A DNA stretch of 64,000 nt, taken from contig JAEXHR010000188.1 of assembly GCA_023449855.1 (NCBI GenBank), forward strand, positions 3,478-67,477. The letters run 5' to 3'. How positions within the stretch are numbered: the stretch's first letter is position 1; every line of letters begins with the position of its first letter. The translations under genes were made by a program, and so were the position numbers. Under the pieces are notes generated by a model. It searched no databases and had not been told where the DNA came from. It was given only the letters and a program-made list of their open reading frames with translations. The DNA is from Pseudomonadota bacterium. Its GTDB lineage: Bacteria; Pseudomonadota; Alphaproteobacteria; Rhizobiales; Xanthobacteraceae. Of the stretch, positions 47,413 through 57,522 are shown piece after piece.

Positions 47413-50400
47413 ATGAAGGGTTTGGTTCGCGCCGTCACCGTCTGCGCCGCGCTGGCGTTTGGGCTTGGTTCGGCCGGCGCCGCTGACAAGGCCTTCCGCC
47501 GCGACGAACTGGCCGACCGCGCGATCAAGCTCGAGGCCCAGATCAAGAGCGAGGCCGGGCCGGTCGCAAAATCTGCGGCGGCGCTGCGCACCGATGCGGA
47601 TGTCGCCTTCAGGCGCTCCGACATGCGCGGCGGGCTGCAGATCCTCGGCCAGATCGTGGCGATCGCGCCCGAGGACGGCGCCAACTGGCTGCGTCTCGCC
47701 AAAACCGTCGCCCAGATCCGCCCGGCCAATAGTTCCGAAGGGACGTTCCTCAACGAACGCGCGGCGACGGCCGCCTATATGGCCTATCAGCGCGCCGCCA
47801 ATGCCGGAGAGGAGGCCGAGGCTTTGGCCGTGCTCGGTCGCGCCATGGCTGAGCGCAAGCTGTATCGGCCGGCGCTGGATGCGCTGCGCCTGTCGCTCGA
47901 TCTGCGCGAGGTCGCGGACGTTCGCGAGCAATATGAGAAAATGCGCGGCGATCACGGTTTCCGGCTGCTCGATTACAGCGTCGATTCCGATTCGGTCTCG
48001 CCGCGGGCCTGTTTCCAGTTCTCCGAGGACCTCGCCAAACGCGTCGATTTCGCGCCGTTCCTGGCGCTGGCCGGCAATGACAAGCCGGCGCTGTCCGCCG
48101 AGGACAGGCAGCTCTGCGTCGAGGGCCTCAAACATGGCGAGCGCTACAACATCAATCTGCGTGCCGGCCTGCCGTCCACGGTGAAGGAAAGCCTGCCGAA
48201 ATCGGCGGAATTCAACATCTATGTGCGCGACCGCAAGCCGTTCGTACGCTTCACCGGCCGCGCCTATGTGCTGCCGCGGACGGGCCAGAAGGGTATCCCG
48301 CTGGTATCGGTGAACACCCAGGCCGTGGACATCAAGGTGTTCCGGATCGGCGACCGCAACCTGATCAATACGGTCATCGGCAGCGATTTCCAGACCTCGC
48401 TGAGCAAATATCAGCTCGACACGCTGGGCGATGAACGCGGACAAAAGGTCTGGAACGGCGAACTCGCCACCGAGACCCGGCTGAACGAGGACGTGACCAC
48501 CGCATTCCCGGTGGATCAGGCCATCGGCGAGCTGCAGCCCGGCGTCTATGTGATGACGGCGGCGGCCAAGGGGCCGGGGGCGTCCCGCAATGACGACGAT
48601 GACGGTTCACTGGCGACCCAGTGGTTCATCGTGTCCGATCTCGGACTCACCGCCTTTTCGGGCAATGACGGCATCCATGTCTTCGTCAATTCGCTCGCTT
48701 CCACCGAGCCGATGGCGAAAGCCGACGTCCGGCTGATCGCGCGCAACAACGAAATTCTGGCGACGAAGAAAACCGACGATGCAGGCCATGTGCTGTTCGA
48801 GGCCGGCCTCGCCAAGGGCGATGGCGGTCTGTCGCCGGCGCTGCTCACGGTGACCGGCGAGAAGGCTGATTATGCCTTCCTGAGCCTCAAGTCGAACGCC
48901 TTCGATCTGTCCGACCGTGGCGTCTCCGGCCGTCCGGTTCCGGCCGGGGCCGACGCCTTCGTCTATGCCGAACGCGGCGTCTATCGCGCCGGCGAGACGG
49001 TCTATCTCACCGCGCTGCTGCGCGACGGGCAGGGCAATGCCGTCACGGCCGGGCCGATGACGCTGGTGATCGAACGCCCCGATGGTGTCGAGTTCCGGCG
49101 CGCGGTTTTGCAAGATCAGGGAGCAGGCGGGCGCAGTCTGACGCTGCCGCTGAATTCGGCGGTTCCAACCGGCACCTGGCGTGTCCGCGCCTTCACCGAT
49201 CCGAAGGCTCCGGCGGTCGGCGAGACCACCTTCATGGTCGAGGATTACGTCGCTGATCGGATCGAATTTGATATATCTTCCAAGGACAAGCAGATAAAAT
49301 CTGATGCTCCTGTAGAACTTAAGGTCGACGGCCGTTTCCTGTATGGCGCGCCGGCTTCCGGCCTCGGCCTGGAAGGCGACCTGCTGGTGGTCACGGCGGC
49401 CGAACGTCCGGGCTATCCCGGCTATCAGTTCGGCCTCGCCGATGAGGGCTTGACCAGCAACGAGCGCACGGCGATCGAGGATCTGCCCGAGGCGGATGCC
49501 AACGGTTCCGCGACATTCCCGGTCAGCCTGCCGGCGACGACGGCGTCCGGGACCCGGCCGCAGGAAGCGCAGATCTTCATCCGCATGACCGAGACCGGCG
49601 GCCGCGCCGTCGAGCGCAAGCTGGTGCTGCCGGTCGCGCCGAAAGCCCCGATGATCGGCGTGAAACCGCTGTTCAAGGACAAGAGCGTCGCTGAGGGCGA
49701 CAATGCCGCTTTCGATGTGGTGGTCGTGTCGCCGGACGGCGCTGCGCAGGCGCGTGGCGGGCTGCGCTACGAGCTCCTTAAAATCGAGTCGCGCTATCAA
49801 TGGTACCGGCAAAATTCGTCCTGGGATTACGAGCCGATCAAATCGACCAGGCGCGTTGCCGACGGCGATCTCGTCGTCGCGGCTGACAAGCCGACGCGGA
49901 TTTCGCTGCAGCCGCAGCCGGGGCGTTATCGGCTGGATGTGAAGGCCAATGAGGCGGACGGGCCGGTGACGTCGCTGCAATTCGATGTCGGCTGGTATTC
50001 GGACGGCAGCGCCGACACGCCGGATTTGCTCGAAACATCCATCGACAAGCCCGAATATGCGTCCGGCGAGACCATGACCGTCTCGGTCAATGCGCGCACT
50101 GCCGGCCGGCTGACGGTCAATGTGATCGGCGACCGGTTGCTCACGACCACCAGTATTTCGGTTCGGGAAGGTGCCTCGAAAGTCACGATTCCGGTCGGAA
50201 AAGACTGGGGAACGGGCGCATATGTTGTGGCAACCTTGCGGCGTCCTTTGGACAGCACAGCGGCACGCATGCCCGGCCGCGCGATCGGCCTGAAGTGGTT
50301 CGGCATCGACAGGAAGGCCCGCACCCTCGACGTCGCGCTGACGCCGCCGGCGCTGGTCCGTCCGAGCACCACCATGAAACTCCCGGTCAAGCTCGGCGGT

Positions 50401-52638
50401 CTCAATCCGGGCGAGGACGCCAAGATCGTGGTGGCCGCCGTGGATGTCGGCATTCTCAATCTGACCAATTACAAGCCACCGGCGCCGGATGACTATTATC
50501 TGGGCCAGCGCCGCATGACGTCGGAGATCCGCGATCTCTATGGGCAGCTGATCGACGGCATGCAGGGCACGCGCGGCCAGCTCCGCAATGGCGGCGACAG
50601 CGCGGGCGCGGAGCTGCAAGGCTCGCCGCCGACGCAAAAGCCGCTCGCGCTGTATTCAGGCATTGTCACGGTGAAGGCTGACGGGACGGCGGAGATCGAC
50701 TTCGAGATCCCCGAATTCGCCGGCACCGCGCGGGTGATGGCGGTGGCCTGGACGGCGACCAAGCTCGGCCGGGCCAATGTCGATGTCACCGTGCGCGATC
50801 CCGTGGTGCTGACGGCGACGCTGCCGCGGTTCCTGCTGTCGGGCGACAAGGGCAGCATGTCTTTCGATATCGACAATGTGGAAGGCACGGCGGGCGACTA
50901 CACCGTCAGCGTGAAGACCTCGGGCCCGGTGAAGCTCACCGGCAATCCGTCCACCACGGTGAAGCTGGCCGCCAAGCAGCGCACATCCATGGCGCTGGCC
51001 GTGGATGCGAGCGGGGCCGGGCGGGCGATGTTCGATGTCGACATCAAGGGACCGAACGGGCTGACGCTGGCGCGGCATTACGAACTCGACGTCAAGGCGG
51101 CCACGCAGATCCTGGCGCGGCGCTCGATCCGTACGCTGGCCAAGGGCGAAAGCCTGACGCTGACCTCGGACATGTTCGCCGATCTCGTGCCGGGCACCGG
51201 CGGCGTGTCGCTGTCGGCCAGCCTCTCCACGGCGCTGGATGCGGCAACCATCCTCAAGGCGCTGGATCGCTATCCCTATGGCTGCTCGGAGCAGATCACC
51301 AGCCGGGCAATGCCGCTGCTGTATGTCAACGATCTCGCCGCCGGCGCCCATCTGGCGATGGACACTTCGGTCGATCAGCGCATCAAGGATTCCATCGATC
51401 GGCTGCTGGCGCGACAGGGCTCCAACGGTTCGTTCGGCCTGTGGTCGTCGGGCGGTGACGATCCATGGCTCGATGCCTATGTCACAGACTTCCTGACGCG
51501 TGCGCGCGAAAAGGGTTTTGCGGTGCCGGACGTGCTGTTCCGCGCTGCGCTTGACCGCGTTCGCAACTCGGTGGTCAATGCCGCGGAGCCGGAGAAGGAT
51601 GGCGGCCGTGAACTCGCTTACGGCCTCTATGTGCTGGCCAAGAACGGCACTGCGCCAATCGGCGACCTCCGCTATCTCGCCGACACCAAGCTGAACAATC
51701 TGGCAACACCCATCGCCAAGTCGCAGCTTGCCGCGGCGCTCGCGCTGGTCGGTGACCGCGTGCGTGCGGAACGCGTCTATGGCGCGGCGGTTGAGAGCCT
51801 GAAGCCGAAGCCGGTGATTGAATTCGGCCGCACCGATTTCGGCTCGGCGCTGCGCGATGCGGCGGCACTCGTGTCGCTCGCCAGCGAAGGCAATGCGCCG
51901 CGAGCGACGTTGACCCAGGCGGTGCAGCGCGTCGAAGCCGCGCGCGGTCTGACGCCGTTCACCTCGACGCAGGAGAATGCGTGGCTGGTGCTGGCCTCGC
52001 GTGCGCTGGCCAAGGAGGCCAACACGCTGTCGCTCGACGTCAATGGCGGCGCCGTGAAGTCAGCGCTCTATCGCAGCTACAAGGCGGCGGAGCTGACCGG
52101 CGTGCCGATCAAGATCACCAATACCGGTGATACGCCGGTGCAGGCGGTGATCTCGGTCAGTGGTGCGCCGGCGACGCCGGAGCCTGCGGCATCGAATGGC
52201 TTCAAGATCGAGCGCAGCTATCACAAGCTCGACGGTACCCCCGCCGATGTCACCAAGGCGAAGCAGAATGACCGCTTTGCTGTGGTGCTGAAGATCACCG
52301 AAGCCAAGCCGGAATACGGGCACATCATGGTGGCCGACTATCTGCCGGCCGGTTTCGAGATCGACAATCCGCATCTGGTGTCGTCGGGCGACAGCGGCAA
52401 GCTGGACTGGATCGAGGACGGGCAGGAGGCGGTGAACACCGAATTCCGTGACGACCGCTTCACCGCCGCCATCGACCGCAAGGCCAATGACAAGGCGGTC
52501 TTCACCGTCGCCTATATCGTGCGCGCGGTTTCGCCCGGCAAATATGTGCTGCCGCAAGCCTATGTGGAGGACATGTACAATCCCTCCCGCTACGGCCGCA
52601 CGGGTACCGGCAGTGTCGAGGTTGCGAAGGCGAAATGA
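47413..52638 (+). CDS. Bacterial alpha-2-macroglobulin family protein (protease trap), YfhM-like
   Basis: 1741 aa. Signal peptide MKGLVRAVTVCAALAFGLGS ... AGA without a lipobox, so a soluble periplasmic form rather than the lipoprotein form of E. coli YfhM. An N-terminal extra domain with helical repeats (to about residue 220) is followed by macroglobulin domains ('AGADAFVYAERGVYRAGETV') and a bait-like region. The thioester motif GCSEQ has its Cys at 1291 and is intact, in the usual 'YPYGCSEQITSRAMPLLY' context; the alpha-alpha barrel and receptor-like end follow. The family traps proteases that enter the periplasm by covalent capture. ATG 47413 is set by GGGGAG seven bases upstream; the frame to 47263 is not needed. 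The gene is coupled by ATGA to pbpC, the partner known from other proteobacteria. Confidence 0.92.
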   Translation: MKGLVRAVTVCAALAFGLGSAGAADKAFRRDELADRAIKLEAQIKSEAGPVAKSAAALRTDADVAFRRSDMRGGLQILGQIVAIAPEDGANWLRLAKTVAQIRPANSSEGTFLNERAATAAYMAYQRAANAGEEAEALAVLGRAMAERKLYRPALDALRLSLDLREVADVREQYEKMRGDHGFRLLDYSVDSDSVSPRACFQFSEDLAKRVDFAPFLALAGNDKPALSAEDRQLCVEGLKHGERYNINLRAGLPSTVKESLPKSAEFNIYVRDRKPFVRFTGRAYVLPRTGQKGIPLVSVNTQAVDIKVFRIGDRNLINTVIGSDFQTSLSKYQLDTLGDERGQKVWNGELATETRLNEDVTTAFPVDQAIGELQPGVYVMTAAAKGPGASRNDDDDGSLATQWFIVSDLGLTAFSGNDGIHVFVNSLASTEPMAKADVRLIARNNEILATKKTDDAGHVLFEAGLAKGDGGLSPALLTVTGEKADYAFLSLKSNAFDLSDRGVSGRPVPAGADAFVYAERGVYRAGETVYLTALLRDGQGNAVTAGPMTLVIERPDGVEFRRAVLQDQGAGGRSLTLPLNSAVPTGTWRVRAFTDPKAPAVGETTFMVEDYVADRIEFDISSKDKQIKSDAPVELKVDGRFLYGAPASGLGLEGDLLVVTAAERPGYPGYQFGLADEGLTSNERTAIEDLPEADANGSATFPVSLPATTASGTRPQEAQIFIRMTETGGRAVERKLVLPVAPKAPMIGVKPLFKDKSVAEGDNAAFDVVVVSPDGAAQARGGLRYELLKIESRYQWYRQNSSWDYEPIKSTRRVADGDLVVAADKPTRISLQPQPGRYRLDVKANEADGPVTSLQFDVGWYSDGSADTPDLLETSIDKPEYASGETMTVSVNARTAGRLTVNVIGDRLLTTTSISVREGASKVTIPVGKDWGTGAYVVATLRRPLDSTAARMPGRAIGLKWFGIDRKARTLDVALTPPALVRPSTTMKLPVKLGGLNPGEDAKIVVAAVDVGILNLTNYKPPAPDDYYLGQRRMTSEIRDLYGQLIDGMQGTRGQLRNGGDSAGAELQGSPPTQKPLALYSGIVTVKADGTAEIDFEIPEFAGTARVMAVAWTATKLGRANVDVTVRDPVVLTATLPRFLLSGDKGSMSFDIDNVEGTAGDYTVSVKTSGPVKLTGNPSTTVKLAAKQRTSMALAVDASGAGRAMFDVDIKGPNGLTLARHYELDVKAATQILARRSIRTLAKGESLTLTSDMFADLVPGTGGVSLSASLSTALDAATILKALDRYPYGCSEQITSRAMPLLYVNDLAAGAHLAMDTSVDQRIKDSIDRLLARQGSNGSFGLWSSGGDDPWLDAYVTDFLTRAREKGFAVPDVLFRAALDRVRNSVVNAAEPEKDGGRELAYGLYVLAKNGTAPIGDLRYLADTKLNNLATPIAKSQLAAALALVGDRVRAERVYGAAVESLKPKPVIEFGRTDFGSALRDAAALVSLASEGNAPRATLTQAVQRVEAARGLTPFTSTQENAWLVLASRALAKEANTLSLDVNGGAVKSALYRSYKAAELTGVPIKITNTGDTPVQAVISVSGAPATPEPAASNGFKIERSYHKLDGTPADVTKAKQNDRFAVVLKITEAKPEYGHIMVADYLPAGFEIDNPHLVSSGDSGKLDWIEDGQEAVNTEFRDDRFTAAIDRKANDKAVFTVAYIVRAVSPGKYVLPQAYVEDMYNPSRYGRTGTGSVEVAKAK

Positions 52639-54836
52639 TGGACACTGGCCCCGCCGTCATTGCGAGCCATGGCGAATTGGCAAAGCCAATTCGCAGGGCG
52701 AAGCAATCCAGAGAGCCAAGTACTGGATTGCTTCGTCGCTACGCTCCTCGCAATGACGGCTGGCGGTTGATCCGGCGGATTGCTGTGACGACGGCAATCG
52801 TCGCGGCCATCACCACCGCCGCCCTCGCGGCGTGGGTCCACTCCCTCGGCCCGTTGCCGCTCGAGAAGGCCGGCGTCGTCTCGACCACCGTCGTCGATCG
52901 CAACGGCAAGCTGCTGCGCGCTTACGCCATGTCGGATGGCCGCTGGCGGTTGCCGGTGACGTCGAGCGCATCGATCGATCCCGGCTATCTCAACATTCTG
53001 CTCGGCTATGAGGACAAGCGCTTCTACGAGCATCACGGCGTCGACCCGCTCGCGCTCGGCCGTGCCGCATTCCAGCTCGTGACACGCGGAGAGATCGTAT
53101 CCGGCGGCTCCACCATCACCATGCAGGTGGCGCGGCTGCTGGAGCCGCGGCGCGAACGCTCGGTGCATGCAAAAATCCGTCAGGCCGTGCGCGCGCTGCA
53201 GCTCGAACGGCAGATGAGCAAGGAGCAGATCCTCGATCTGTATCTCACGCTGGCGCCGTTCGGAGGCAATCTCGAAGGCGTTCGCGCGGCGTCTATCGCC
53301 TATTTCGGCAAGGAGCCGAAGCGGCTGTCGCTGGCGGAAGCTGCGTTGCTGGTGGCGCTGCCGCAATCGCCTGAATATCGCAGGCTGGATCGCCATCCCG
53401 GCAATGCCCGCGTCGCGCGCGATCGCGTGCTGGAACGGATGGTCGGCGAGGGGCGTGTCTCACCGGCCGACGCCATACAGGCGAAATCCGTCGGCGTGCC
53501 CAGGTTGCGCAAGCCGATGCCGATTCTGGCGCCGCATGCCGCCGATCAGGCGACTGCGCTGCGCAAGGATGAGCCAATCATCAGGACGTCGCTCGATGCC
53601 GGCATTCAGCAGGCGCTGGAAACGCTGGCGCGCGACCGCGCCGCGGCGCTCGGCAACAACATCTCCATCGGCATTCTCGCCGTCGACAATGAGAGCGGCG
53701 ACATTCTCGCGCATGTCGGCTCGGCCGATTATTTCGACGACCGCAGAGCCGGGCAGGTGGACATGACCCGCGCCGTCCGCTCGCCCGGCTCGACGCTCAA
53801 GCCCTTCATCTACGGCCTCGCCTTCGAGGATGGTTTCATCCATCCGGAAAGCCTGATCGAAGATCGCCCGGCGCGCTTCGGCGCCTATGCGCCGGAGAAT
53901 TTCGACATGACCTTCCAGGGCACGGTACCCGTGCGCAAGGCGCTGCAATTGTCGCTCAACGTACCGGCTGTGGCTCTGCTCGAGCGCGTCGGGGCCTCGC
54001 GTTTCACGTCGCGCCTCAAGCAGGCGGGTGGCAGCCTCGTGCTGCCCGCGGGCGAAGCGCCCGGTCTCGCCATGGGCCTCGGCGGCGTCGGTGTGACCCT
54101 CCATGATCTGGTTCAGCTCTATACCGGTGTTGCCCGGCTCGGCAGCGTGAAACCGCTGCGCGAGCTGATGCAGAAGAATGGCGGCGACGATCGCGAGACC
54201 TTGCGATTGATGGAGCCGGTGGCGGCCTGGCAGGTCGGCAATGTGCTGCTCGGCACGCCGCCGCCGGAGAATGCCGCCCATAGCCGAATCGCCTTCAAGA
54301 CCGGCACCAGCTACGGCTACCGCGACGCTTGGTCGGTGGGCTTCGATGGCCGCATGACCATCGGCGTCTGGGTCGGGCGTCCGGACGGCGCGCCGGTCCC
54401 GGGCCTGATCGGCCGGGTCGCCGCAGCGCCGGTTCTGTTCGACGCATTCGCGCGCACCGGCAAGCTGCCGGCGCCGCTACCCAAGGCGCCGAAGGGAACG
54501 CTGGTCGCCAGCAATGCCAAGCTGCCATTGCCGCTGCGCCGGTATCGGCCGGCTGGCGACCTGATCCGGACCGGCAGCGAACAGGCGCTGCATATCCAGT
54601 TCCCGCTCAACGGCTCCCGGATCGATGCCAGCGGCGGCGAGGGGCAGTTTTCATCGGTCCCGGTCAAGGTGGCCGGCGGGGTGATGCCCATGACGGTGCT
54701 GGTGAATGGCATGGCCGCGGGAGAACTCGACAGCCGCCGGCAGCGGCTGGTCGATCCGCCCGGGCCGGGATTCGTCCGCCTGACCGTCATGGATGCCATG
54801 GGCGCCGCGGACACAGTTGTGGTCAGAATTCAGTGA
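52635..54836 (+). CDS. pbpC: Penicillin-binding protein 1C (bifunctional glycosyltransferase/transpeptidase)
   Basis: 733 aa. The start overlaps the upstream stop (ATGATG). Residues about 8-42 are encoded by an inserted palindromic repeat and are absent from the normal protein; they lie in the cytoplasmic tail. Membrane anchor 46-67. GT51 glycosyltransferase: 'YEDKRFYEHHGVDP' with catalytic E126, 'GGSTITMQVAR', 'KIRQAVRALQLERQ'. Transpeptidase: nucleophile in STLK (386-389), SLN (440-442), KTG (555-557). The C-terminal 'GSRIDASG' ... 'VNGMAAGELD' part is the BiPBP_C domain of this subfamily. It polymerises and cross-links peptidoglycan in the periplasm, and the A2M neighbour is thought to protect such damaged-wall sites (known pairing). 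Confidence 0.94.
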   Translation: MMDTGPAVIASHGELAKPIRRAKQSREPSTGLLRRYAPRNDGWRLIRRIAVTTAIVAAITTAALAAWVHSLGPLPLEKAGVVSTTVVDRNGKLLRAYAMSDGRWRLPVTSSASIDPGYLNILLGYEDKRFYEHHGVDPLALGRAAFQLVTRGEIVSGGSTITMQVARLLEPRRERSVHAKIRQAVRALQLERQMSKEQILDLYLTLAPFGGNLEGVRAASIAYFGKEPKRLSLAEAALLVALPQSPEYRRLDRHPGNARVARDRVLERMVGEGRVSPADAIQAKSVGVPRLRKPMPILAPHAADQATALRKDEPIIRTSLDAGIQQALETLARDRAAALGNNISIGILAVDNESGDILAHVGSADYFDDRRAGQVDMTRAVRSPGSTLKPFIYGLAFEDGFIHPESLIEDRPARFGAYAPENFDMTFQGTVPVRKALQLSLNVPAVALLERVGASRFTSRLKQAGGSLVLPAGEAPGLAMGLGGVGVTLHDLVQLYTGVARLGSVKPLRELMQKNGGDDRETLRLMEPVAAWQVGNVLLGTPPPENAAHSRIAFKTGTSYGYRDAWSVGFDGRMTIGVWVGRPDGAPVPGLIGRVAAAPVLFDAFARTGKLPAPLPKAPKGTLVASNAKLPLPLRRYRPAGDLIRTGSEQALHIQFPLNGSRIDASGGEGQFSSVPVKVAGGVMPMTVLVNGMAAGELDSRRQRLVDPPGPGFVRLTVMDAMGAADTVVVRIQ
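52655..52758. repeat. Palindromic repeat inserted in frame in the 5' end of pbpC (long form)
   Basis: 104 bases bounded by perfect 12-base inverted arms CGTCATTGCGAG / CTCGCAATGACG. Inside are a second pair, AAGCAATCCA (52701) and TGGATTGCTT (52724), and an extra hairpin GCGAATTGGC / GCCAATTCGC (52672-52694) that the copy at 58609 lacks. It encodes about 35 Arg/Ser-rich residues of pbpC without a stop. Confidence 0.85.
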
Positions 54837-54888
54837 CGCCCGGCTAACTGGTTGTGAGAGCGGCGGTTTCAGCGTATGCGACAGCCAT

Positions 54889-56631
54889 ATGGCTGAGACC
54901 GAATACAGACCCCGCTTTGGCGCCCCCCGCGAGCAGAAACCCCGCGTCGATCCGGGCAACACGCTCGCGCGCGTGCTGGATTTTGTCACCGTGACCCATA
55001 GCCGGGCGGTCGCCTTCCTGACCGTCTGCGGCCTTTTGTTCTTCCTGTCAGGCTTCTTCACCATCCCGCCGATCGACCGCGACGAGGCGCGTTTCGCCCA
55101 GGCGACCAAGCAGATGGTCGAAACCGGCGATTTCATCGATATCCGGTTCCAGGACGAGGTCCGCTACAAGAAGCCGGTGGGCATCTACTGGATGCAGGCT
55201 GTTGTCGTGGAGGCCGCCGAGGCGCTCGGCGTACCCAATGCCGACGCCCGCATCTGGCTGTACCGGGTACCGTCGCTGATCGGCGCCATCGGTGCGGTCC
55301 TGCTGACCTACTGGACGGCGCTGGCCTTCGTGACCCGGCGCGGGGCGGTGCTGGCCGGCCTCATCATGTGCAGCTCGGTACTGCTCAATGTCGAAGCCCG
55401 CATGGCCAAGACCGACGCCATGCTGCTGCTCACCGTGGTCGCCGTGATGGGCGCCATGGCGCGGGTCTACCTCGCCTGGCAGCGCGGCGAGGACAACAAG
55501 CAGGGCGGCTGGCTCGAACCCTTCGTGTTCTGGACCGGCATGGCCGTCAGCATCCTGGTCAAGGGACCGCTGATCCTGATGTTCGTCGGCCTCACCATCC
55601 TGGTGCTCGGCATTTTTGATCGTTCGGTGGGCTGGCTCGGCCGGCTGAAGCCACTGGCCGGCATTCCATGGATGCTGCTGCTGGTGCTGCCGTGGTTCGT
55701 GGCGATCTTCATCAAATCCGGACAGGCGTTCTTCAACAATTCGCTCGGCGGCGACATGCTGAGCAAGCTGTCGTCGCAGGAATCCCATGGCGCACCGCCC
55801 GGCCTGTATTTCCTGCTGTTCTGGGTGACGTTCTGGCCCGGCGCGCCGCTGGCCGGCATGGCCGCTCCGGCGATCTGGCGGGCGCGCCGCGAGCCGGGCG
55901 CCCAGTTCCTGCTGGCCTGGCTGGTGCCGTCCTGGATCGTGTTCGAACTGGTGATGACCAAGCTGCCGCATTACGTGCTGCCGCTTTATCCGGCCATCGC
56001 GATTCTGATCGTTGGCGCGCTCGAGCGCCGCGTGCTGGCGCGGGGCTGGCTCTCGCGCGGCTCGGCCTGGTGGTTCGCCATTCCGGTGCTTGCTGCCGTG
56101 GCCGCACTGGTCGGCTCGGTCGCCATCGTCCGGCATCCGATGTTCCTGGCCTGGCCGTTTGCGGCCGGCGCGCTGGTGTTCGGCCTGTTCGCCTGGATGA
56201 TGTATGACAACAACCGCGCCGAGCGCTCGCTGCTATCGGGCGTGGTGGCCGCGTTCTTCATGAGCATCGCCTTCTATGGCGTGTTCCTGCCGTCGCTGCG
56301 GCCGGTGTTTCCGAGCGTGCATCTCGCGCGGGCGCTGCGCACGGTGGTCTGCGTTGCGCCGAAGGCGGCGGCGGCCGGCTATCACGAGCCCAGCCTGGTC
56401 TTCATGACCGACACCTCCACCTTGCTCACCGACGGCGCCGGCGCTGCCGATTTCCTCGGGCAGGGCAGCTGCCGCTTTGCGCTGGTCGAGTATCGTTCCG
56501 AGCGACAATTTGCCCAGCGCGCCGAGGCGATCGGGCTGCGCTACAATATGTTTACCCGGATCGAGGGCTATAACTACTCGCAGGGCAAGCCGGTCTCGAT
56601 CGCCGTCTATCGCTCCGAAGGCACGCAGTGA
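54889..56631 (+). CDS. Integral-membrane glycosyltransferase of the ArnT/PMT (GT83/GT39-like) family
   Basis: 580 aa with about a dozen hydrophobic membrane spans. 'PPIDRDEARFAQATKQMVET' with D65/E66 in the first periplasmic loop is the family's catalytic acidic motif. 'RYKKPVGIYWMQ' and 'MAKTDAMLLL' are also typical. Such enzymes move a sugar from undecaprenyl- or dodecaprenyl-phosphate to lipid A or a related glycolipid on the periplasmic side (ArnT: aminoarabinose; Rgt: galacturonic acid). I chose ATG 54889; the longer frame from 54793 overlaps pbpC and has no site. The following PAP2, GT2 and LAB_N genes fit a lipid A modification operon. The sugar cannot be told from the sequence. Confidence 0.85.
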   Translation: MAETEYRPRFGAPREQKPRVDPGNTLARVLDFVTVTHSRAVAFLTVCGLLFFLSGFFTIPPIDRDEARFAQATKQMVETGDFIDIRFQDEVRYKKPVGIYWMQAVVVEAAEALGVPNADARIWLYRVPSLIGAIGAVLLTYWTALAFVTRRGAVLAGLIMCSSVLLNVEARMAKTDAMLLLTVVAVMGAMARVYLAWQRGEDNKQGGWLEPFVFWTGMAVSILVKGPLILMFVGLTILVLGIFDRSVGWLGRLKPLAGIPWMLLLVLPWFVAIFIKSGQAFFNNSLGGDMLSKLSSQESHGAPPGLYFLLFWVTFWPGAPLAGMAAPAIWRARREPGAQFLLAWLVPSWIVFELVMTKLPHYVLPLYPAIAILIVGALERRVLARGWLSRGSAWWFAIPVLAAVAALVGSVAIVRHPMFLAWPFAAGALVFGLFAWMMYDNNRAERSLLSGVVAAFFMSIAFYGVFLPSLRPVFPSVHLARALRTVVCVAPKAAAAGYHEPSLVFMTDTSTLLTDGAGAADFLGQGSCRFALVEYRSERQFAQRAEAIGLRYNMFTRIEGYNYSQGKPVSIAVYRSEGTQ

Positions 56632-57455
56632 TGGCGGCATCGGGTTACGTGTCGCAACTCGGAACGGTCGTCGGGCAGGCGCTGGCGCAGCTCGTTCGCG
56701 CGCCCTCGCATTCGCGCCGGGCGGAAGCGGCGCGTCACTGGGCGAAGCGTTCGCTCGCCTTCGGCGCCGTCACGGCGGCGGTCATCATTGCATTGATGTT
56801 CCTGTTCGACACCTTTGAGATCGGGCTGATGCCGCCGCGCGGCACCGCCAGCCTGTGGCCGCTGCGCATCGTCACCGATTTCGGCAAATCCGAATATGTG
56901 CTGTGGACACTGTTCGGGCTCCTGATCCTGATCGTGCTGCTGGCGCCGCGGCTGCAGGGCATGTCGCGGGCGATCTGGCTCAGCGTCGGCACGCGCGTGC
57001 AATACATCTTCCTGTCGGTGTGGCTGGCCGTGCTGCTCGGCGAATTGTTGAAGGGCACCATCGGCCGCGGCCGCCCCTTCGTGGGCGGTGCTGCCAATGC
57101 GTTCAACTTCTCGCATTTCGCCTGGAGCGAGATCTATGCGAGCTTTCCATCGGGCCATGCCACCACGAGTTTCGCGCTGGCCTTCGCGGTGGCCGCGCTG
57201 TGGCCGAAGCTGCGGATGCTGATGATCGCCTATGCCGTGATCATCTGCAGCAGCCGCCTGGTGCTGCTGGCGCATCATCCGAGCGACGTGGTGGCCGGCG
57301 GGCTGCTCGGCTGGATCGTCGCCATGGCGGTTCGTTACTGGTTCGCCGCCCGCCATCTGGCCTTCATCATCCGTCCGGGCGGCCATATCGACCCGTTGCC
57401 GGGGCCCTCGGCGGCGCACGTCAAGAGGGTTGCCCGCGAGGCCCTGGCCCCATAA
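56631..57455 (+). CDS. PAP2-family membrane phosphatase (LpxE/LpxF-like or polyprenyl-PP phosphatase)
   Basis: 274 aa, membrane protein with about five spans. All three acid-phosphatase motifs are present: K141...R148-P149 ('KGTIGRGRP'), 'PSGH' at 173-176 with the proton-donor H176, and 'SRLVLLAHHPSD' with R209, nucleophile H215 and D219. The ATG overlaps the upstream stop by one base (TGATG), with GAAGG nine bases before, so it is coupled to the glycosyltransferase. A GTG at 56628 would add only one residue. In this context it may remove a lipid A phosphate before sugar addition, or recycle the polyprenyl carrier; both are inferred. Confidence 0.88.
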   Translation: MAASGYVSQLGTVVGQALAQLVRAPSHSRRAEAARHWAKRSLAFGAVTAAVIIALMFLFDTFEIGLMPPRGTASLWPLRIVTDFGKSEYVLWTLFGLLILIVLLAPRLQGMSRAIWLSVGTRVQYIFLSVWLAVLLGELLKGTIGRGRPFVGGAANAFNFSHFAWSEIYASFPSGHATTSFALAFAVAALWPKLRMLMIAYAVIICSSRLVLLAHHPSDVVAGGLLGWIVAMAVRYWFAARHLAFIIRPGGHIDPLPGPSAAHVKRVAREALAP

Positions 57456-57522
57456 TAAGCGGGCGCGCGCGGCCGGCCGCGACAAGTTCCCGCAGCCCAG
57501 GCCGCCAACCGAGAGCCCAGAT

